From assembly GCF_001885215.1 (NCBI RefSeq), contig NZ_CP018091.1, positions 2,232,001 to 2,296,000 on the forward strand: 64,000 nt of DNA. Direction: 5' to 3'. The notes below the pieces were generated by a model. The model saw only the letters and a program-made list of their open reading frames with translations. It was not told the DNA's origin and searched no databases. A program made the translations under genes and the position numbers. This document shows, piece by piece, positions 34,389 to 44,047 of this stretch. Source of the DNA: Synechococcus sp. SynAce01. Its GTDB lineage: Bacteria; Cyanobacteriota; Cyanobacteriia; PCC-6307; Cyanobiaceae. Position 1 is the stretch's first letter; every line of letters starts with the position of its first letter.

Positions 34389-35710
34389 GTCTTTTGGGCC
34401 GCCTCATTCCGCAGGCTCTCGTAGATCGCGTTCCGTCGCCGGCGGACGGCGTCGGCGCTGAAGGTCTGCCTGAGTCGGTCGTGGGCATTCGTTGCCAGTT
34501 GCTCGCAAAGCGATTGAGAGTGCAGCAGGCGTGCAATGGCCTCCGCAAAATCTTGGCTCGTATCCGCAAGCAGGCAGTGCCGGCCGGATTGAAACCCAGT
34601 GCCTTCACAGCCCACACCGGTGCTGACCACCAGGGCACTGCAGGCCGCGGCTAGCAGCACCTTCGTGCGCAGGCCGGCGCCGGTGAACACCGGATTCACC
34701 GCGATGCAGCCGGCGATCTCCTCGGCGAGGCCGGGGACAAAGCCATGGAAGACGGCCCCCTGATCCTGCAGGGACTGTTGGATCGGCAGAGGCCATCTCC
34801 CGTAGACATGCAGCGTGCACTGGCTGGGGGTGGCGAGCTCCAGGAGCAAAGGCCGGACCTCGCGGCAGAACCAGCCGACGGCCTCCACATTGGGATGCCA
34901 GTGGCCGGGCCCGACGAACACCAGACGCTGCCGCCAACGCCCGATGTTCCGGGGGGCCATCGGCTGGATGTCAGCGGGGAGGGGAAACGGGCTCACCTCT
35001 ATGGGCAGCCCGGCATCCGCACGGAGCAGGGCTTCGCGATCCTCGGCCGTGAAGGTGATCACCCGCTGGAAGCGCCGCAGCACGGCGGCCTCCATTGAGC
35101 GGGCAGCCTGGCTGTCCGATTCCCTCAGCCAACCAAGCAGCTGAGGATCCGAGACTGAACTGCCATTGGCCTGAGAAGCGCAGAGCTGCTGGTAGAAGCG
35201 CTCGCAGAACAGGGCGTGGGCCTGATGACAGACAAACAGGCGAGGAAGGCCGGCCAGCGGGAGAAAAGCGGTGAACAGGCTTTCATGAAATTCGGCCTGG
35301 ATCAGCCCGGCCCAGTGCCGCTGGCTGAGGATCCTTTCGATGCACTCGATTGGGAGCGGCACGAACGGGTAGTAGGGCCTCTCGGGCAGGGGGCAAGCCT
35401 CCAGCTCCGCTGGAGGCTTGCGGCGTCGGCGCATCCACTGCCGCACGCCAGACAACACGCGGGCCAGCGCAGATCTGGCAGCGGAGGCTCGCGGCAGCGG
35501 CGGCGCGACCTGCTCGCCCCGGATCACCTGCACGTGGGGCAACCGGGCTTCAAGCTCGGCGGCGAGAGCGTGGAGATTCTCGATCGGGCGGGTGAGCACG
35601 ATCCTGAACACGTGGTCGTCCTGTAGGGCTCGCAGGGTGGCGAACTGCGCGGCACGGCCACCGGCATCCGGTGGCCAGGGCAGCTCCGGCGTCACGATGA
35701 GGATGTTCAT
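34385..35710 (-). CDS. GT4-family glycosyltransferase
   Basis: 441 residues. MNILIVTPELPWPPDAGGRAAQF is the N-terminal strand and acceptor loop; LVFVGPGHWHPNVEAVGWF starts the donor domain; GFVPGLAEEIAGCIAVNPVFTGAGLRTKVLLA and VSTGVGCEG are the nucleotide-sugar contacts in the subfamily where the second glutamate is replaced by the TK pair. Its ATG and the upstream stop share one base (TGATG at 35710). High GC like its neighbours on the left side of the locus. Confidence 0.85.
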   Translation of the reverse strand: MNILIVTPELPWPPDAGGRAAQFATLRALQDDHVFRIVLTRPIENLHALAAELEARLPHVQVIRGEQVAPPLPRASAARSALARVLSGVRQWMRRRRKPPAELEACPLPERPYYPFVPLPIECIERILSQRHWAGLIQAEFHESLFTAFLPLAGLPRLFVCHQAHALFCERFYQQLCASQANGSSVSDPQLLGWLRESDSQAARSMEAAVLRRFQRVITFTAEDREALLRADAGLPIEVSPFPLPADIQPMAPRNIGRWRQRLVFVGPGHWHPNVEAVGWFCREVRPLLLELATPSQCTLHVYGRWPLPIQQSLQDQGAVFHGFVPGLAEEIAGCIAVNPVFTGAGLRTKVLLAAACSALVVSTGVGCEGTGFQSGRHCLLADTSQDFAEAIARLLHSQSLCEQLATNAHDRLRQTFSADAVRRRRNAIYESLRNEAAQKT

Positions 35711-36969
35711 CAGAGGTCGGCCCCGCGCAGCAGCGCCTCCAGGTGCGTGAAGTTGGCCTGGGCCAGCCGCTGCAGCTCCGGGAGGTTGCGCTGCAGCGCA
35801 AAACGGCTCTGCTGCCGGCTCTGCCAGAGGCTGTGAAGTGTGGCTTCGAAGCTGGAGGGGTAGCAGAGGGAATCCGCGGAGATCACCATCCGCTCGGGGC
35901 TCGGCGTCAAGCCGGCATAGGCCATGGCGGCGAGAGCCTGGGCCTTGAGGGAGTAGGCCACCAGGGCCGTGGGCACCAGGGTGGACAGGCCGGCGATGGC
36001 TGCGTGCATGCGCTCGGCAACCAGCATCTCGCAGCCGCCGATCAGGCGCTTGTACTCGGCGGCGCTGAGGTCCTCGGCCGCCACCGTCACCGCAGGATGG
36101 AACCCCGTGGCGCGATGCAGCACCGTCGCCATGGTGCGGTCGTCACCGTAGGGCTCATGCACGTGGGGGATCAGGAGAACGGCCAACCCCCACTGCGTGA
36201 CGGCCACCTCAAGGAGCCGGGCCCATGTTTGCTGGTGCTCCAGAGCGCTCAGCGAACACCAGCGGTGTAAGCCCGCGCTGATGGCCAGGGCGAGCACAGG
36301 GAGGCCGGCCTCAGCGAGCCCCAGGTTAGGCACGCGGTGCGCGGGGGGAAGCGCAAAGGCCACATCGGCACAGATTTCGGTGCGCTCGGCTAGGGCGTCG
36401 ATCTGCTCGAGATAGTGATAGCTGAGGCGATCGCGCGTGGTGAGCAGGCTCACATGGGCAACGGCGGAGCGCCAGGCCTGCTCCTGGGCAGGATCATTGA
36501 ACCGACCCACGGTATGGCCGAGCAGCACAACGATGAGCCCTTCGCGAGCGGCCGTGTGGATCAGGGAGAGGTAGTAGAGGAGCGACTCATGGCCATACTC
36601 CGAGGAATACACATCGCCGCCTGTGACGATCAGAAGGCGATGGCCCCGCAGCTGTCGGGCGAGGGTGGGATCGATCAAGCCGGCAGCCCCGGGCTGCTCC
36701 GGGCCCCGGCGAAGGAGGGTCCTGATGGCATGCCGGAACCGGACGTGGCGCGGGCGGGGGGGCGCGGAGGCGCCGAAGCGGCGGAAGGCTGTGGACTGCA
36801 GCGCCACCTCCGGCCAGGTGATGCGCTGCTGGTCGTAGTCCGGGCTCCAGGTGAGCACGGTGATTGATTGGGCAGGCCTGCGCTCACGCAGAAAGGCCAG
36901 CACGGGAAGGACAAGCGCCTCGACACCTCGGTTTCGGAATCCGGTGATACCGGCAACCGCAATCGTCAT
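35710..36969 (-). CDS. Polysaccharide pyruvyl transferase family protein
   Basis: 419 residues. The start IAVAGITGFRNRGVEALV is the N-rich loop at the first Rossmann strand of this family; GGDVYSSEYG near residue 117 and LLTTRDRLSYHYLE near 185 are the other typical N-domain blocks; VAERMHAAIAGLSTLVPTALVAY near 335 carries the RxH motif that binds phosphoenolpyruvate/phosphate in CsaB-like enzymes. It would add a ketal pyruvate to a sugar of the exopolysaccharide. It lies 2 bp from the nitroreductase-like gene. Confidence 0.85.
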   Translation of the reverse strand: MTIAVAGITGFRNRGVEALVLPVLAFLRERRPAQSITVLTWSPDYDQQRITWPEVALQSTAFRRFGASAPPRPRHVRFRHAIRTLLRRGPEQPGAAGLIDPTLARQLRGHRLLIVTGGDVYSSEYGHESLLYYLSLIHTAAREGLIVVLLGHTVGRFNDPAQEQAWRSAVAHVSLLTTRDRLSYHYLEQIDALAERTEICADVAFALPPAHRVPNLGLAEAGLPVLALAISAGLHRWCSLSALEHQQTWARLLEVAVTQWGLAVLLIPHVHEPYGDDRTMATVLHRATGFHPAVTVAAEDLSAAEYKRLIGGCEMLVAERMHAAIAGLSTLVPTALVAYSLKAQALAAMAYAGLTPSPERMVISADSLCYPSSFEATLHSLWQSRQQSRFALQRNLPELQRLAQANFTHLEALLRGADL

Positions 36970-36971
36970 GG

Positions 36972-37943
36972 TCAGCGGAGCTCCATCAGATCGTCGGCGA
37001 CAAGCCGGCGGGATTCGGCCACCGCAATCTCAGGAGGCAGCGAGCCCACGGCGATCATCATGGCGATCGCATAGGAAGCCGGGATGTTCAACGCCTTCTT
37101 GAGCTCGGCGTCCCGCTGGTTGTCCACACTCCAGTTGAGGCAACACGTGCCAAGGCCCTGGGCATGAAGGGCGTAGACCAGGCTCATGGCGAACAACCCG
37201 CCCTCAATCCATGGCTGGTTGCGCTCCCCGATCGAGGCGAAGCAGGAGCGATCCGAAGCCACGATCAGCACATGGCTGGCGAGGTGGCCGAAGCCCTGGT
37301 TGCCGTTCTGCAGTGCTAGTGCCGCCTGTTTGGCCTGATCAGACTGGCAGATCAGCACGCGCCATGTCTGCCTGTTGCACACCGAAGGCGTGTGGCTGGC
37401 GAGGCTGATTGACTCCCGGATGCGGTCGATGCTCACCGGCTGGGAGGGGTCGAAGCAGCGGATGCTATGGCGCGAGGTGAAGAAAGCCCGCGCGTCGATG
37501 GAGCTGGCGGAGAGAACGTTGTCGCGGGTGAGGGTTCGCCAGCCCACCGTGGGTGCGTCGCTCCCCTTCAGCTCCCGTTGGTACGACGCCAGCACCTCCC
37601 CGGCATAGGCCGTGATAGGTGTGCCCAAGCCGCGCGCGTGGGCTTCGCCCAGGGCATCCTCCAACCGCTGGGCTGCGTCGGCACCGAAGGAAGCACGGCG
37701 CTGGACATGGGAGAGCCCTTTCTCCAGGCGGTGATACTCAATGGAGATCAAGGCCTCGAGGTTGGCGTCGCTGAGACCAGTGGCTGAGCGATAAAGCGTT
37801 CCGCTCGAAAAGGCTGCGTAGTCATGAAAGAGACTGTAATCGCAAAGATATTCCTGACGCAGCCGATCCTCGCAAGTGGGTTGGGGAGGACCCACCAGTG
37901 ATCGGAATCTGTGCCGGAGATAACGAAGCGCTCGTCTCAGCAT
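36972..37943 (-). CDS. Nitroreductase-like flavoprotein
   Basis: 323 residues. The N-terminal ~150 residues (with AALISIEYHRLEKGL-type sequence, here EALISIEYHRLEKGL) are particular to the polysaccharide-locus group; the C-terminal half is a nitroreductase fold: FFTSRHSIRCFDPSQPVS, HTPSVCNRQTWRVL (flavin contacts) and MSLVYALHAQGLGTCCLNW. Its reaction is unknown; the family binds FMN and uses NAD(P)H. Being 2 bp from the pyruvyl transferase gene, it most likely acts in the same modification step, as these two are often neighbours. Confidence 0.8.
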   Translation of the reverse strand: MLRRALRYLRHRFRSLVGPPQPTCEDRLRQEYLCDYSLFHDYAAFSSGTLYRSATGLSDANLEALISIEYHRLEKGLSHVQRRASFGADAAQRLEDALGEAHARGLGTPITAYAGEVLASYQRELKGSDAPTVGWRTLTRDNVLSASSIDARAFFTSRHSIRCFDPSQPVSIDRIRESISLASHTPSVCNRQTWRVLICQSDQAKQAALALQNGNQGFGHLASHVLIVASDRSCFASIGERNQPWIEGGLFAMSLVYALHAQGLGTCCLNWSVDNQRDAELKKALNIPASYAIAMMIAVGSLPPEIAVAESRRLVADDLMELR

Positions 37944-38018
37944 CTGGGGCCGGGAAGTCTGGATAGGAGCTGAGGGGTCAATTGGTCATCCACGATCACC
38001 GGCATGGGTGGAAGGCGG

Positions 38019-38912
38019 TTATAGCGTCGGCTTCCACCAGCATTCGGGAAGCACGAGCTGGGGCCTGGATGTGTTGTCCACATCCAGGGGATGGGGGAAT
38101 CGATGAAGAGGAGACGCGGCAGCGGAAACGCGGTCTTTTCTGAGGAACGTGAATTCCATGATCCGCGGAATCTCCAGACCACCGCGCACGATCGAGCCGC
38201 AGCAGTTGTTGGGATGGAGGTGAACACAGTAGTGACTTCTTAGCAGGCGCTTGAAGATCGGGGCCACAAGGTAGAGAAAGCCCTGGTTCCATAGATGGTC
38301 GAGGTGATGAAACTCGATGATGATGATCCTGAATCTAGAGAGCAAAGCATCACTCACACTCGCCAGCACCTGGTACTCGGCGCCCTCGATATCCATTTGC
38401 AGCATTAAGTCGGCCTTCCTGTCATCTGCCTGAGTGGAATCAACCCAAGCATCCAAGGTGGTGTGTGTGTCGTCCTCCCAGCAGGCCAGAAACTTCTTTG
38501 TGAAGGAGAGCCCGGGATGCTCCACGGGAAGCTCATCAACCGATGCATCCGCAAGGAAGACCTTCATGCCGCGCTGCGCGCAGTCAAGGTCAAAACCGAT
38601 GGTGTCGCTGACACCTGGCGAGTAGCAGGCTGCTATCCCAGACAAGTCGTCGGGTACCAGGTAGCCTCCATCGCCATCGGGCCCGACCCGGATGAGATGG
38701 TGCTCCGTAGCCAGCGGACTCAGTTGTTCGATGAGTCGGTTCAGTTTCCATGAAGATCCAGAGGGAATGATCAGCCCAGGCGGTGCCCCCTCAATTCGAT
38801 ATTGCATACTATGGTAGACCCCTCTCAGGCCATTAAGCAGGGGAGAGCGGTAGAAGTTTGACAAAAGACTCATTATGTTAGATGGACTAAATGTGGGCCA
38901 CAAAGGAAACAA
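38019..38912 (-). CDS. FkbM-family methyltransferase
   Basis: 297 residues from 38912, or 284 from ATG 38873 (MSLLSNFYRSP). RVGPDGDGGYLVPDDL and ACYSPGVSDTIGFDLDCA form a variant motif I region; ADLMLQMDIEGAEYQVLAS is the expected M/KxDIEGxE block, and IIIEFHHLDHLW follows. This variant type is common in glycan loci. It probably methylates a sugar. The last ~20 residues have a proline-rich tail. A frame-independent gene; about 110 bp without features lie upstream. Confidence 0.8.
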   Translation of the reverse strand: MFPLWPTFSPSNIMSLLSNFYRSPLLNGLRGVYHSMQYRIEGAPPGLIIPSGSSWKLNRLIEQLSPLATEHHLIRVGPDGDGGYLVPDDLSGIAACYSPGVSDTIGFDLDCAQRGMKVFLADASVDELPVEHPGLSFTKKFLACWEDDTHTTLDAWVDSTQADDRKADLMLQMDIEGAEYQVLASVSDALLSRFRIIIIEFHHLDHLWNQGFLYLVAPIFKRLLRSHYCVHLHPNNCCGSIVRGGLEIPRIMEFTFLRKDRVSAAASPLHRFPHPLDVDNTSRPQLVLPECWWKPTL

Positions 38913-39154
38913 GAGAAGCAGGGCCGACCGTCGTTTTGTAAGCCATCGATTTGGAATCTAGCCGTTCTACCCAATTTTTTAGCATTGATCATCCTGAAGC
39001 AGCAAGTGCAGAGATGCTGGTCTCATGGCCAATATTTCCCACCGTAGATGGCGTCACACCATCCATTCATATTGAAAACAGCTTGACAAAGATAAAGGCC
39101 GTGTGACCTCAGCTCAGAAGAAATATCAATGTAGGTTACACCTCCATCATACAA

Positions 39155-40188
39155 CTTGATTAGGCAGCAAGCTCCGCAGGCAGCCCTTTTGGGACCTAGG
39201 CTGGTACGCATATACCAGTCGTCACTGCCATGGCTATGAATCGGATCCAGTTCCAGGCCAGCCTGTCGCTGCCCCAGTTTATTGAGCTCTACGGAACCGA
39301 GCAAAAATGTGAAGTTGCCCTGGAACAGGCGCGCTGGCCTGATGGTTTCCGTTGCCCACGTTGTGAGGGCAAGGAGTACGGGCTCATCATTGGCAGGCGC
39401 CACAAGCGCTATCAGTGCCGGAGCTGTCGTCATCAAGCCACCCTCACGGCCGGTACCATCTTGGAGGCAACAAAGTTACCTCTGACCACCTGGTTCCTTG
39501 CCTTCTACCTCGTCGGCCAAGCCAAGACAGGAATCTCCTCACTAGCTCTGAGGCGTCATCTCGGTGTGAACTACCGAACGGCATGGTTGCTTCAGAACAA
39601 GATCATGCAGGCAATGAAAGAACGTGATGGCGCCTATGTCCTCAGAGGAAGGGTGCAGGTGGATGATGCCTACCTTGGCGGAGAACGCTGTGGTGGCAAG
39701 CCTGGTCGTGGATCGGAGAACAAGGTGCCGGTCGTGGCAGCCGTCTCTGTCGATGAGGCGGGCCACCCCCGGTATATAAAACTTGCCACCGTGCCCACGT
39801 TCTCTTTTGCCGCTATTGCTGATTGGGCCCAAGATTCACTGGCGATAGGCTGTGAAGTGATCTCCGATGGGCTGGCTTGCTTTCGCGCCGTTGCAGAAGT
39901 CGGTTGCTTCCATCATCCTGTGGTCGTAAAGGGTCGTCATCCCAATGAATTACCAGAATTCCGTTGGATTAACACGGTGCTCAGCAACTTGAAAACCAGC
40001 TTCAGCGGCAGCTTCCATGCCCTTCGCTTCGAAAAGTACGCTGATCGCTACTTGGGCGCCTTCAGCTACCGCTTCAATCGGCGGTTCAATCTGGCGGCAA
40101 TGACCGAGCGTGTGGTTCATGCCATCTGCAGCTGTCAAGCACGGCCGGAACGACTCCTGAGGTGTGCGGAGTTTGCTACCTAATCGAG
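39155..40188 (+). mobile_element. IS1595-family (ISXO2-like) element, copy 2
   Basis: 1034 bp with the same inverted ends as copy 1. It is flanked by a perfect 8-bp direct repeat TCATACAA at 39147-39154 and 40189-40196, which is the target duplication normal for IS1595. It sits in an FkbM gene in the opposite orientation to the gene. Confidence 0.95.
39230..40183 (+). CDS. IS1595-family (ISXO2-like) transposase, copy 2
   Basis: 317 residues, translation identical to copy 1 at 20490-21443, including the zinc ribbon cysteines and the VDDAYLGG catalytic start. Identity of two copies 18.7 kb apart together with an unworn target duplication shows recent transposition in this genome. Confidence 0.95.
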   Translation: MAMNRIQFQASLSLPQFIELYGTEQKCEVALEQARWPDGFRCPRCEGKEYGLIIGRRHKRYQCRSCRHQATLTAGTILEATKLPLTTWFLAFYLVGQAKTGISSLALRRHLGVNYRTAWLLQNKIMQAMKERDGAYVLRGRVQVDDAYLGGERCGGKPGRGSENKVPVVAAVSVDEAGHPRYIKLATVPTFSFAAIADWAQDSLAIGCEVISDGLACFRAVAEVGCFHHPVVVKGRHPNELPEFRWINTVLSNLKTSFSGSFHALRFEKYADRYLGAFSYRFNRRFNLAAMTERVVHAICSCQARPERLLRCAEFAT

Positions 40189-40975
40189 TCATACAAAGGC
40201 TCTGCTGCAGTTTCGATCATGGCGCCTTTTAGAGATCCGGAAGAGAGGAGCCCTTTAGCGCCCTGAAGAATTAAGAATTCAGCCCCCTGTGCATCGATAA
40301 CCAGAAAGTCAATATCTGGCGGGATTCGGCCCTCAGCAATCAGGTCATCGACAGTAGAGGTAGTTAGGCTTATTCTTTTGGAGTAGTATATTGTTGGATA
40401 CGCTTTTCCGTGACGCCCCAGCTCGAGCAATGAGGATGACAGGCCAGAATTGCTTGAAATGTTAAAGGATACTTGCTTGCCACCAGCACTGGATAGACAG
40501 GCAAGTATTGGGTGTTGAGAGAGATTTTGCTGGCAGTTCCTAACAAGGAGATCCAGAACTTCTGGAATAGCCTCAACATGCCAGGCTTCAATATCATTCT
40601 CGCTATAATACTTCGTTTCTGCCCCAGTATTTGCCCCAACATGCAACAGCTTCTTCGGCTTCTCAATGCCATAAGAGGAAATTCGCTGCAACAGCGGCAA
40701 GGCTGAAAGTGGGCGAATAGGAGGGCGAAGTAAATGCCAGTAGCTACGCAAGTAGTTTGCAAATTGAGATTCGCGCAGTGCTCTCAGTGAAGACATCGGC
40801 AGCTTGAAGAATGAAAATAATGACCAGCAGCCAGATTAATTAAATCAAGGCATTCGGACACGACAGGGCAGTTCCATGTTCCATGCACCATACCAGAAAT
40901 ACAGAATGAATGCTCTATGAACTTATTCAGCAGAACCAATACGCCATGCCCAAGTAAGAAGCTAAAAATACTCGA

Positions 40976-42028
40976 CTAGATTGAAGAACGATTGGCTTGC
41001 TCTTTACTTGTGCTCTTAATTTGAAAGACAGTGCCACCACGACTAAAGATCTTTAGGGGCAGAAAGACTCCAACATTGCTTGTCGTCGTCACAATGGTTG
41101 GCCCGTGGGCGATCGATTCTGCCATCACAACAAGCTGCTGGCCAGAATATTCCCTGAGCACAGAGTGATCGCTGAGGTAGTGTATCCCAACACTTCCCTT
41201 CGTAACCGGGATATCCTCAATAAATCTACATCGGTCAAGATAGTGATTTCGCGCATAGTCGCGAACTTGCTGCTGGTCTGTTTGAATTAAGATGGCTTGG
41301 CCGGAGCCTGAATGTGAATCCACATATGAGAATACTTGCGAGGGAGAAACTGGCTCAATCTCAAGAAACTTGTCAGTGCCGCGATAATAGGCGGCTAATG
41401 GTTTGGTTTCCATAATGCTTGCCGATGCTTTGTAGCCTTGAGACAGTTCTGAAGAAAACAGGGATGGCTTGCAATAAATATCCAGAAATTCTACAATCCA
41501 TTCATGCCCAAGTGCATGCAAGATGCCATTGTAGTCACTATGAGGAGAAATGTTTCTTGCTATTTCTTTTTCGCACGGGAGCTTTTCAAGGGCAAACATC
41601 TCAGCCCTATGAGCCTCGACTTCCTGGAAGAAAGCTGGCCAGTTGTTATGGAAGCTACAGTCTTTGTACATTTCCATGCACAACGTATTGTCAATACTTC
41701 TGATCGCAATCTGCTGCTGCTGGCACTCCAAGACTGTAATCAGTAGTTTTGATAGGGACACAAAGAAACCGCTACCAGTATATTGATCTGGATACAACCT
41801 TCCAGGCACTGGATAAAAGGTACCATTTCCTGTGTCAATAAATCCATATCTAACACGTTTGAGTGTATTTACGTTTTCCAAGATTCGGAGCAATGAGAAT
41901 TGCGAGTTCCACAACTCAATAATCGTATTAAGCCGTTCGTCATGCGTCGAATGTCTCTCTAGATGCAGCCCGATGGATGCAAGTATTTGTTTCAGATAGG
42001 GGATCATAGAGATCTGGAAGATTTCCAT
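40976..42028 (-). CDS. Putative glycosyltransferase with YRGTDK motif, family not certain
   Basis: 350 residues, A+T-rich. The most telling piece is AAYYRGTDKFLEI near residue 212, followed by ILIQTDQQQVRDYARNHY and, near the end, VVMAESIAHGPTIVTTTSNVG. This order (H/Y-x-RGTDK, then a strand with TD, then a S/TSN block) resembles GT-B fucosyltransferases related to NodZ and O-FucT enzymes. The N-terminal 200 residues match nothing that I can name. It lies in a row with GT8-like and GT11-like genes, which supports a transferase role, but I am not sure. Confidence 0.5.
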   Translation of the reverse strand: MEIFQISMIPYLKQILASIGLHLERHSTHDERLNTIIELWNSQFSLLRILENVNTLKRVRYGFIDTGNGTFYPVPGRLYPDQYTGSGFFVSLSKLLITVLECQQQQIAIRSIDNTLCMEMYKDCSFHNNWPAFFQEVEAHRAEMFALEKLPCEKEIARNISPHSDYNGILHALGHEWIVEFLDIYCKPSLFSSELSQGYKASASIMETKPLAAYYRGTDKFLEIEPVSPSQVFSYVDSHSGSGQAILIQTDQQQVRDYARNHYLDRCRFIEDIPVTKGSVGIHYLSDHSVLREYSGQQLVVMAESIAHGPTIVTTTSNVGVFLPLKIFSRGGTVFQIKSTSKEQANRSSI

Positions 42029-42043
42029 ATTGAGTATCGCTTG

Positions 42044-42835
42044 CTACAAGACATGATCTATCATGCGCACAAGAAAAGGATGGGAGGAGGCAAGGTTAGA
42101 AAGGGATCTTTTCGAGAGGATGAAATGATCAGATCTCATCTTTGCTATCTTCGAAGGCCGATTGAACCAGTTGGCTTCACGATGGCTGACACCCGCATAG
42201 TGAATCATATGACTGCGAAAACGGTGGCTGCTCTTGCCGGGCGCAAGTGTATGGTTAAATTGATAGCCAATATCGGCTAAAGCTAAGCTGTATTTCTGGG
42301 CAACATAATTCATGAACGTCTGATCACTCATATAACAATTATGTGAGTCGAATTTAGCCCAAACCTCTGCGGGGCGCATTTCCTTGCCAAAGTACTCTCC
42401 AGTTTTTCTCGAACAAACAAGAACTCCAGAATTGAATGACTCGTAGATTTCAGGATTTCTAGCTTCTCGCTGCCAGGCTATCTCGCCGAGAATGCACAGG
42501 ATCGCTTCAACTGATGGGTTATGAAGATCACTGTAGCGGCTGGCGATGAATACACCGAGATGCTCCTCATCGACCACATCGAAAAGGCTCGGAGCAGCTG
42601 GCGCAATGAGTATATCCGCATCCAGAAAGATAATGCGCTCATAATAGGAAAACAGATTAAATATCTGGAACTTTTCATAATTGAGAATTCCTTGAAATTT
42701 ATTGGCAAGACGTGGCGAAAGCCTAATGAAGTCTGATTTAATGTTTTCTGCATATTTCATCATGAGCGGAATCGAAAGCTTGGCAATCGGCTCCATCCTT
42801 GCTCCCGCTGCTAATGTTACAATAGCTGTTTTCAT
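42044..42835 (-). CDS. GT8-like glycosyltransferase
   Basis: 263 residues. YYERIIFLDADILIAPAAPSLF near residue 68 has the DxD motif of GT8 enzymes; FNSGVLVCSRKTGEYF is the conserved NSGV block; SDQTFMNYVAQ the DQ block, and HMIHYAGVSH supplies the late HxxG-type histidine that binds metal. It is glycogenin/galactinol-synthase-like in layout and short. It would retain anomeric configuration when moving a hexose to the glycan. A+T-rich, 15 bp from the next gene. Confidence 0.8.
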   Translation of the reverse strand: MKTAIVTLAAGARMEPIAKLSIPLMMKYAENIKSDFIRLSPRLANKFQGILNYEKFQIFNLFSYYERIIFLDADILIAPAAPSLFDVVDEEHLGVFIASRYSDLHNPSVEAILCILGEIAWQREARNPEIYESFNSGVLVCSRKTGEYFGKEMRPAEVWAKFDSHNCYMSDQTFMNYVAQKYSLALADIGYQFNHTLAPGKSSHRFRSHMIHYAGVSHREANWFNRPSKIAKMRSDHFILSKRSLSNLASSHPFLVRMIDHVL

Positions 42836-42934
42836 TACTTATTACTCAATTTCTCAGCAATAATTTAGAAGATAACATTGAAGATTGATGATGACAAGAA
42901 GCAGTGAATCCGGCTTTTCTTGACTCTAATCTCG

Positions 42935-43891
42935 TTACGGGACAAGAAATTGATATCGTTTGTCATTACAGTCGATAAGGTTGATTTCCGGTGCCTCTAA
43001 AGCATTGAAGAGACCCAGACTAGGTAGCAAGATAAGGTCATTGTTTTCCGATATCCAAGCTGCAAGCCATGCAAAAGTGCTGGTCGACAGAAGAACTCTT
43101 CGGGCAGCACGAATAATCTCGAAGTCGAGGCCTGCTCGATCTGAGAAAAAGAACTCTTCATCCGGGAATGCCAGACGAAGTGCTCTGGAGTATTCTGAAT
43201 CCTCCAATTGTCCAATAAAGATTAGCGACGTGTTGAATTGACTTTTTGCATATCGAATCATCTCGATTGGCAGGGGTTGATGTAAGCTATTTTTAAGCGA
43301 AAGGATATCGCCTGCTCTGATATGTACGTACAGAGCATCGTGCGATCTATCCACAACAAACTTGGCAGCTACTGCCCTGCACTCAGCGTCGCCAGGAATC
43401 AAGAATTGTGCTTCGCAACGGGAAGGGAGATAGCCAATATTGCAAACCGTGCTATCTATATCAAGCAACAGATCCCCTCCTAGCGAGGCAGATCTTATGG
43501 GATAAAGATTTGGAGTATTTGTCGACAGGATATAGCGAGAGTAACAGTCTCCGACCCTTTTCCCATGCAGAATTGCGTCTTGCGACGGGCACAGCCTGGA
43601 TGCAATTCCAAGCATGAGCCTGCGTGAAATTGTTCTTCCAAGCGATTCCGGCTTTGGCCATGGGTAGCTTGAATCTCTGTCAATATAATCATACTGTTCA
43701 CTTAGCAGGCTTGGATTGTCTGGCTGCACTCCTAGCTCTGGTACACCAGAAAAGCCTATATCGCAAGATCCATGAATCAGTCTGGACAAATTCCGGGCAA
43801 ACAACCATGCCAGGAGATGATTGCCAATCTTGAGGGGCCTGACCCTGATGACATGGTGGCGACGGTAGGTTAACTGACTTGATATTCTCAC
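42935..43891 (-). CDS. GT11-like glycosyltransferase
   Basis: 318 residues. LKIGNHLLAWLFARNLS near residue 20 stands in the place of the GGLGNQLFQYA loop; ALYVHIRAGDILSLKNS near 187 has the HxRxGD motif; LIFIGQLEDSEYSRAL and VLLSTSTFAWLAAWISENN match the STFSWW-type block of alpha-1,2-fucosyltransferases. The donor is therefore likely GDP-fucose or a similar sugar nucleotide, by family analogy. A+T-rich; about 155 bp without a gene separate it from the ABC exporter. Confidence 0.7.
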   Translation of the reverse strand: MRISSQLTYRRHHVIRVRPLKIGNHLLAWLFARNLSRLIHGSCDIGFSGVPELGVQPDNPSLLSEQYDYIDRDSSYPWPKPESLGRTISRRLMLGIASRLCPSQDAILHGKRVGDCYSRYILSTNTPNLYPIRSASLGGDLLLDIDSTVCNIGYLPSRCEAQFLIPGDAECRAVAAKFVVDRSHDALYVHIRAGDILSLKNSLHQPLPIEMIRYAKSQFNTSLIFIGQLEDSEYSRALRLAFPDEEFFFSDRAGLDFEIIRAARRVLLSTSTFAWLAAWISENNDLILLPSLGLFNALEAPEINLIDCNDKRYQFLVP

Positions 43892-44047
43892 TGGACAAAC
43901 GTGAGGATTCTCAGCTCATTCCTCTGAGTTTCGGAGATTTCTAAGGCTAGAAAACATTCACCCATTGATTCACTGGGGCCAAGCTTTACCAACCAAGATT
44001 CGAAGCCTTCCGCAAATAGGTCGTTCATATTCGAACATCTTGAGCAG

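Larger units (their letters stand above)
39023..40796 (-). pseudogene. FkbM-family methyltransferase split by IS1595 copy 2
   Basis: The 5' part (40796-40189) has KLLHVGANTGAETKYYS, FNISSNSGLSSSL and DFLVIDAQGAEFLILQGA, the VIDxQGxE form of the FkbM motif. The 3' part (39146-39023) reads GGVTYIDISSELRSHG to GGKYWP and stop. Removing the 1034-bp element and one copy of the 8-bp duplication gives a continuous frame of 732 bp (243 residues) with the usual C-terminus of this family. The insertion is therefore recent and is the only visible damage. Confidence 0.9.
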
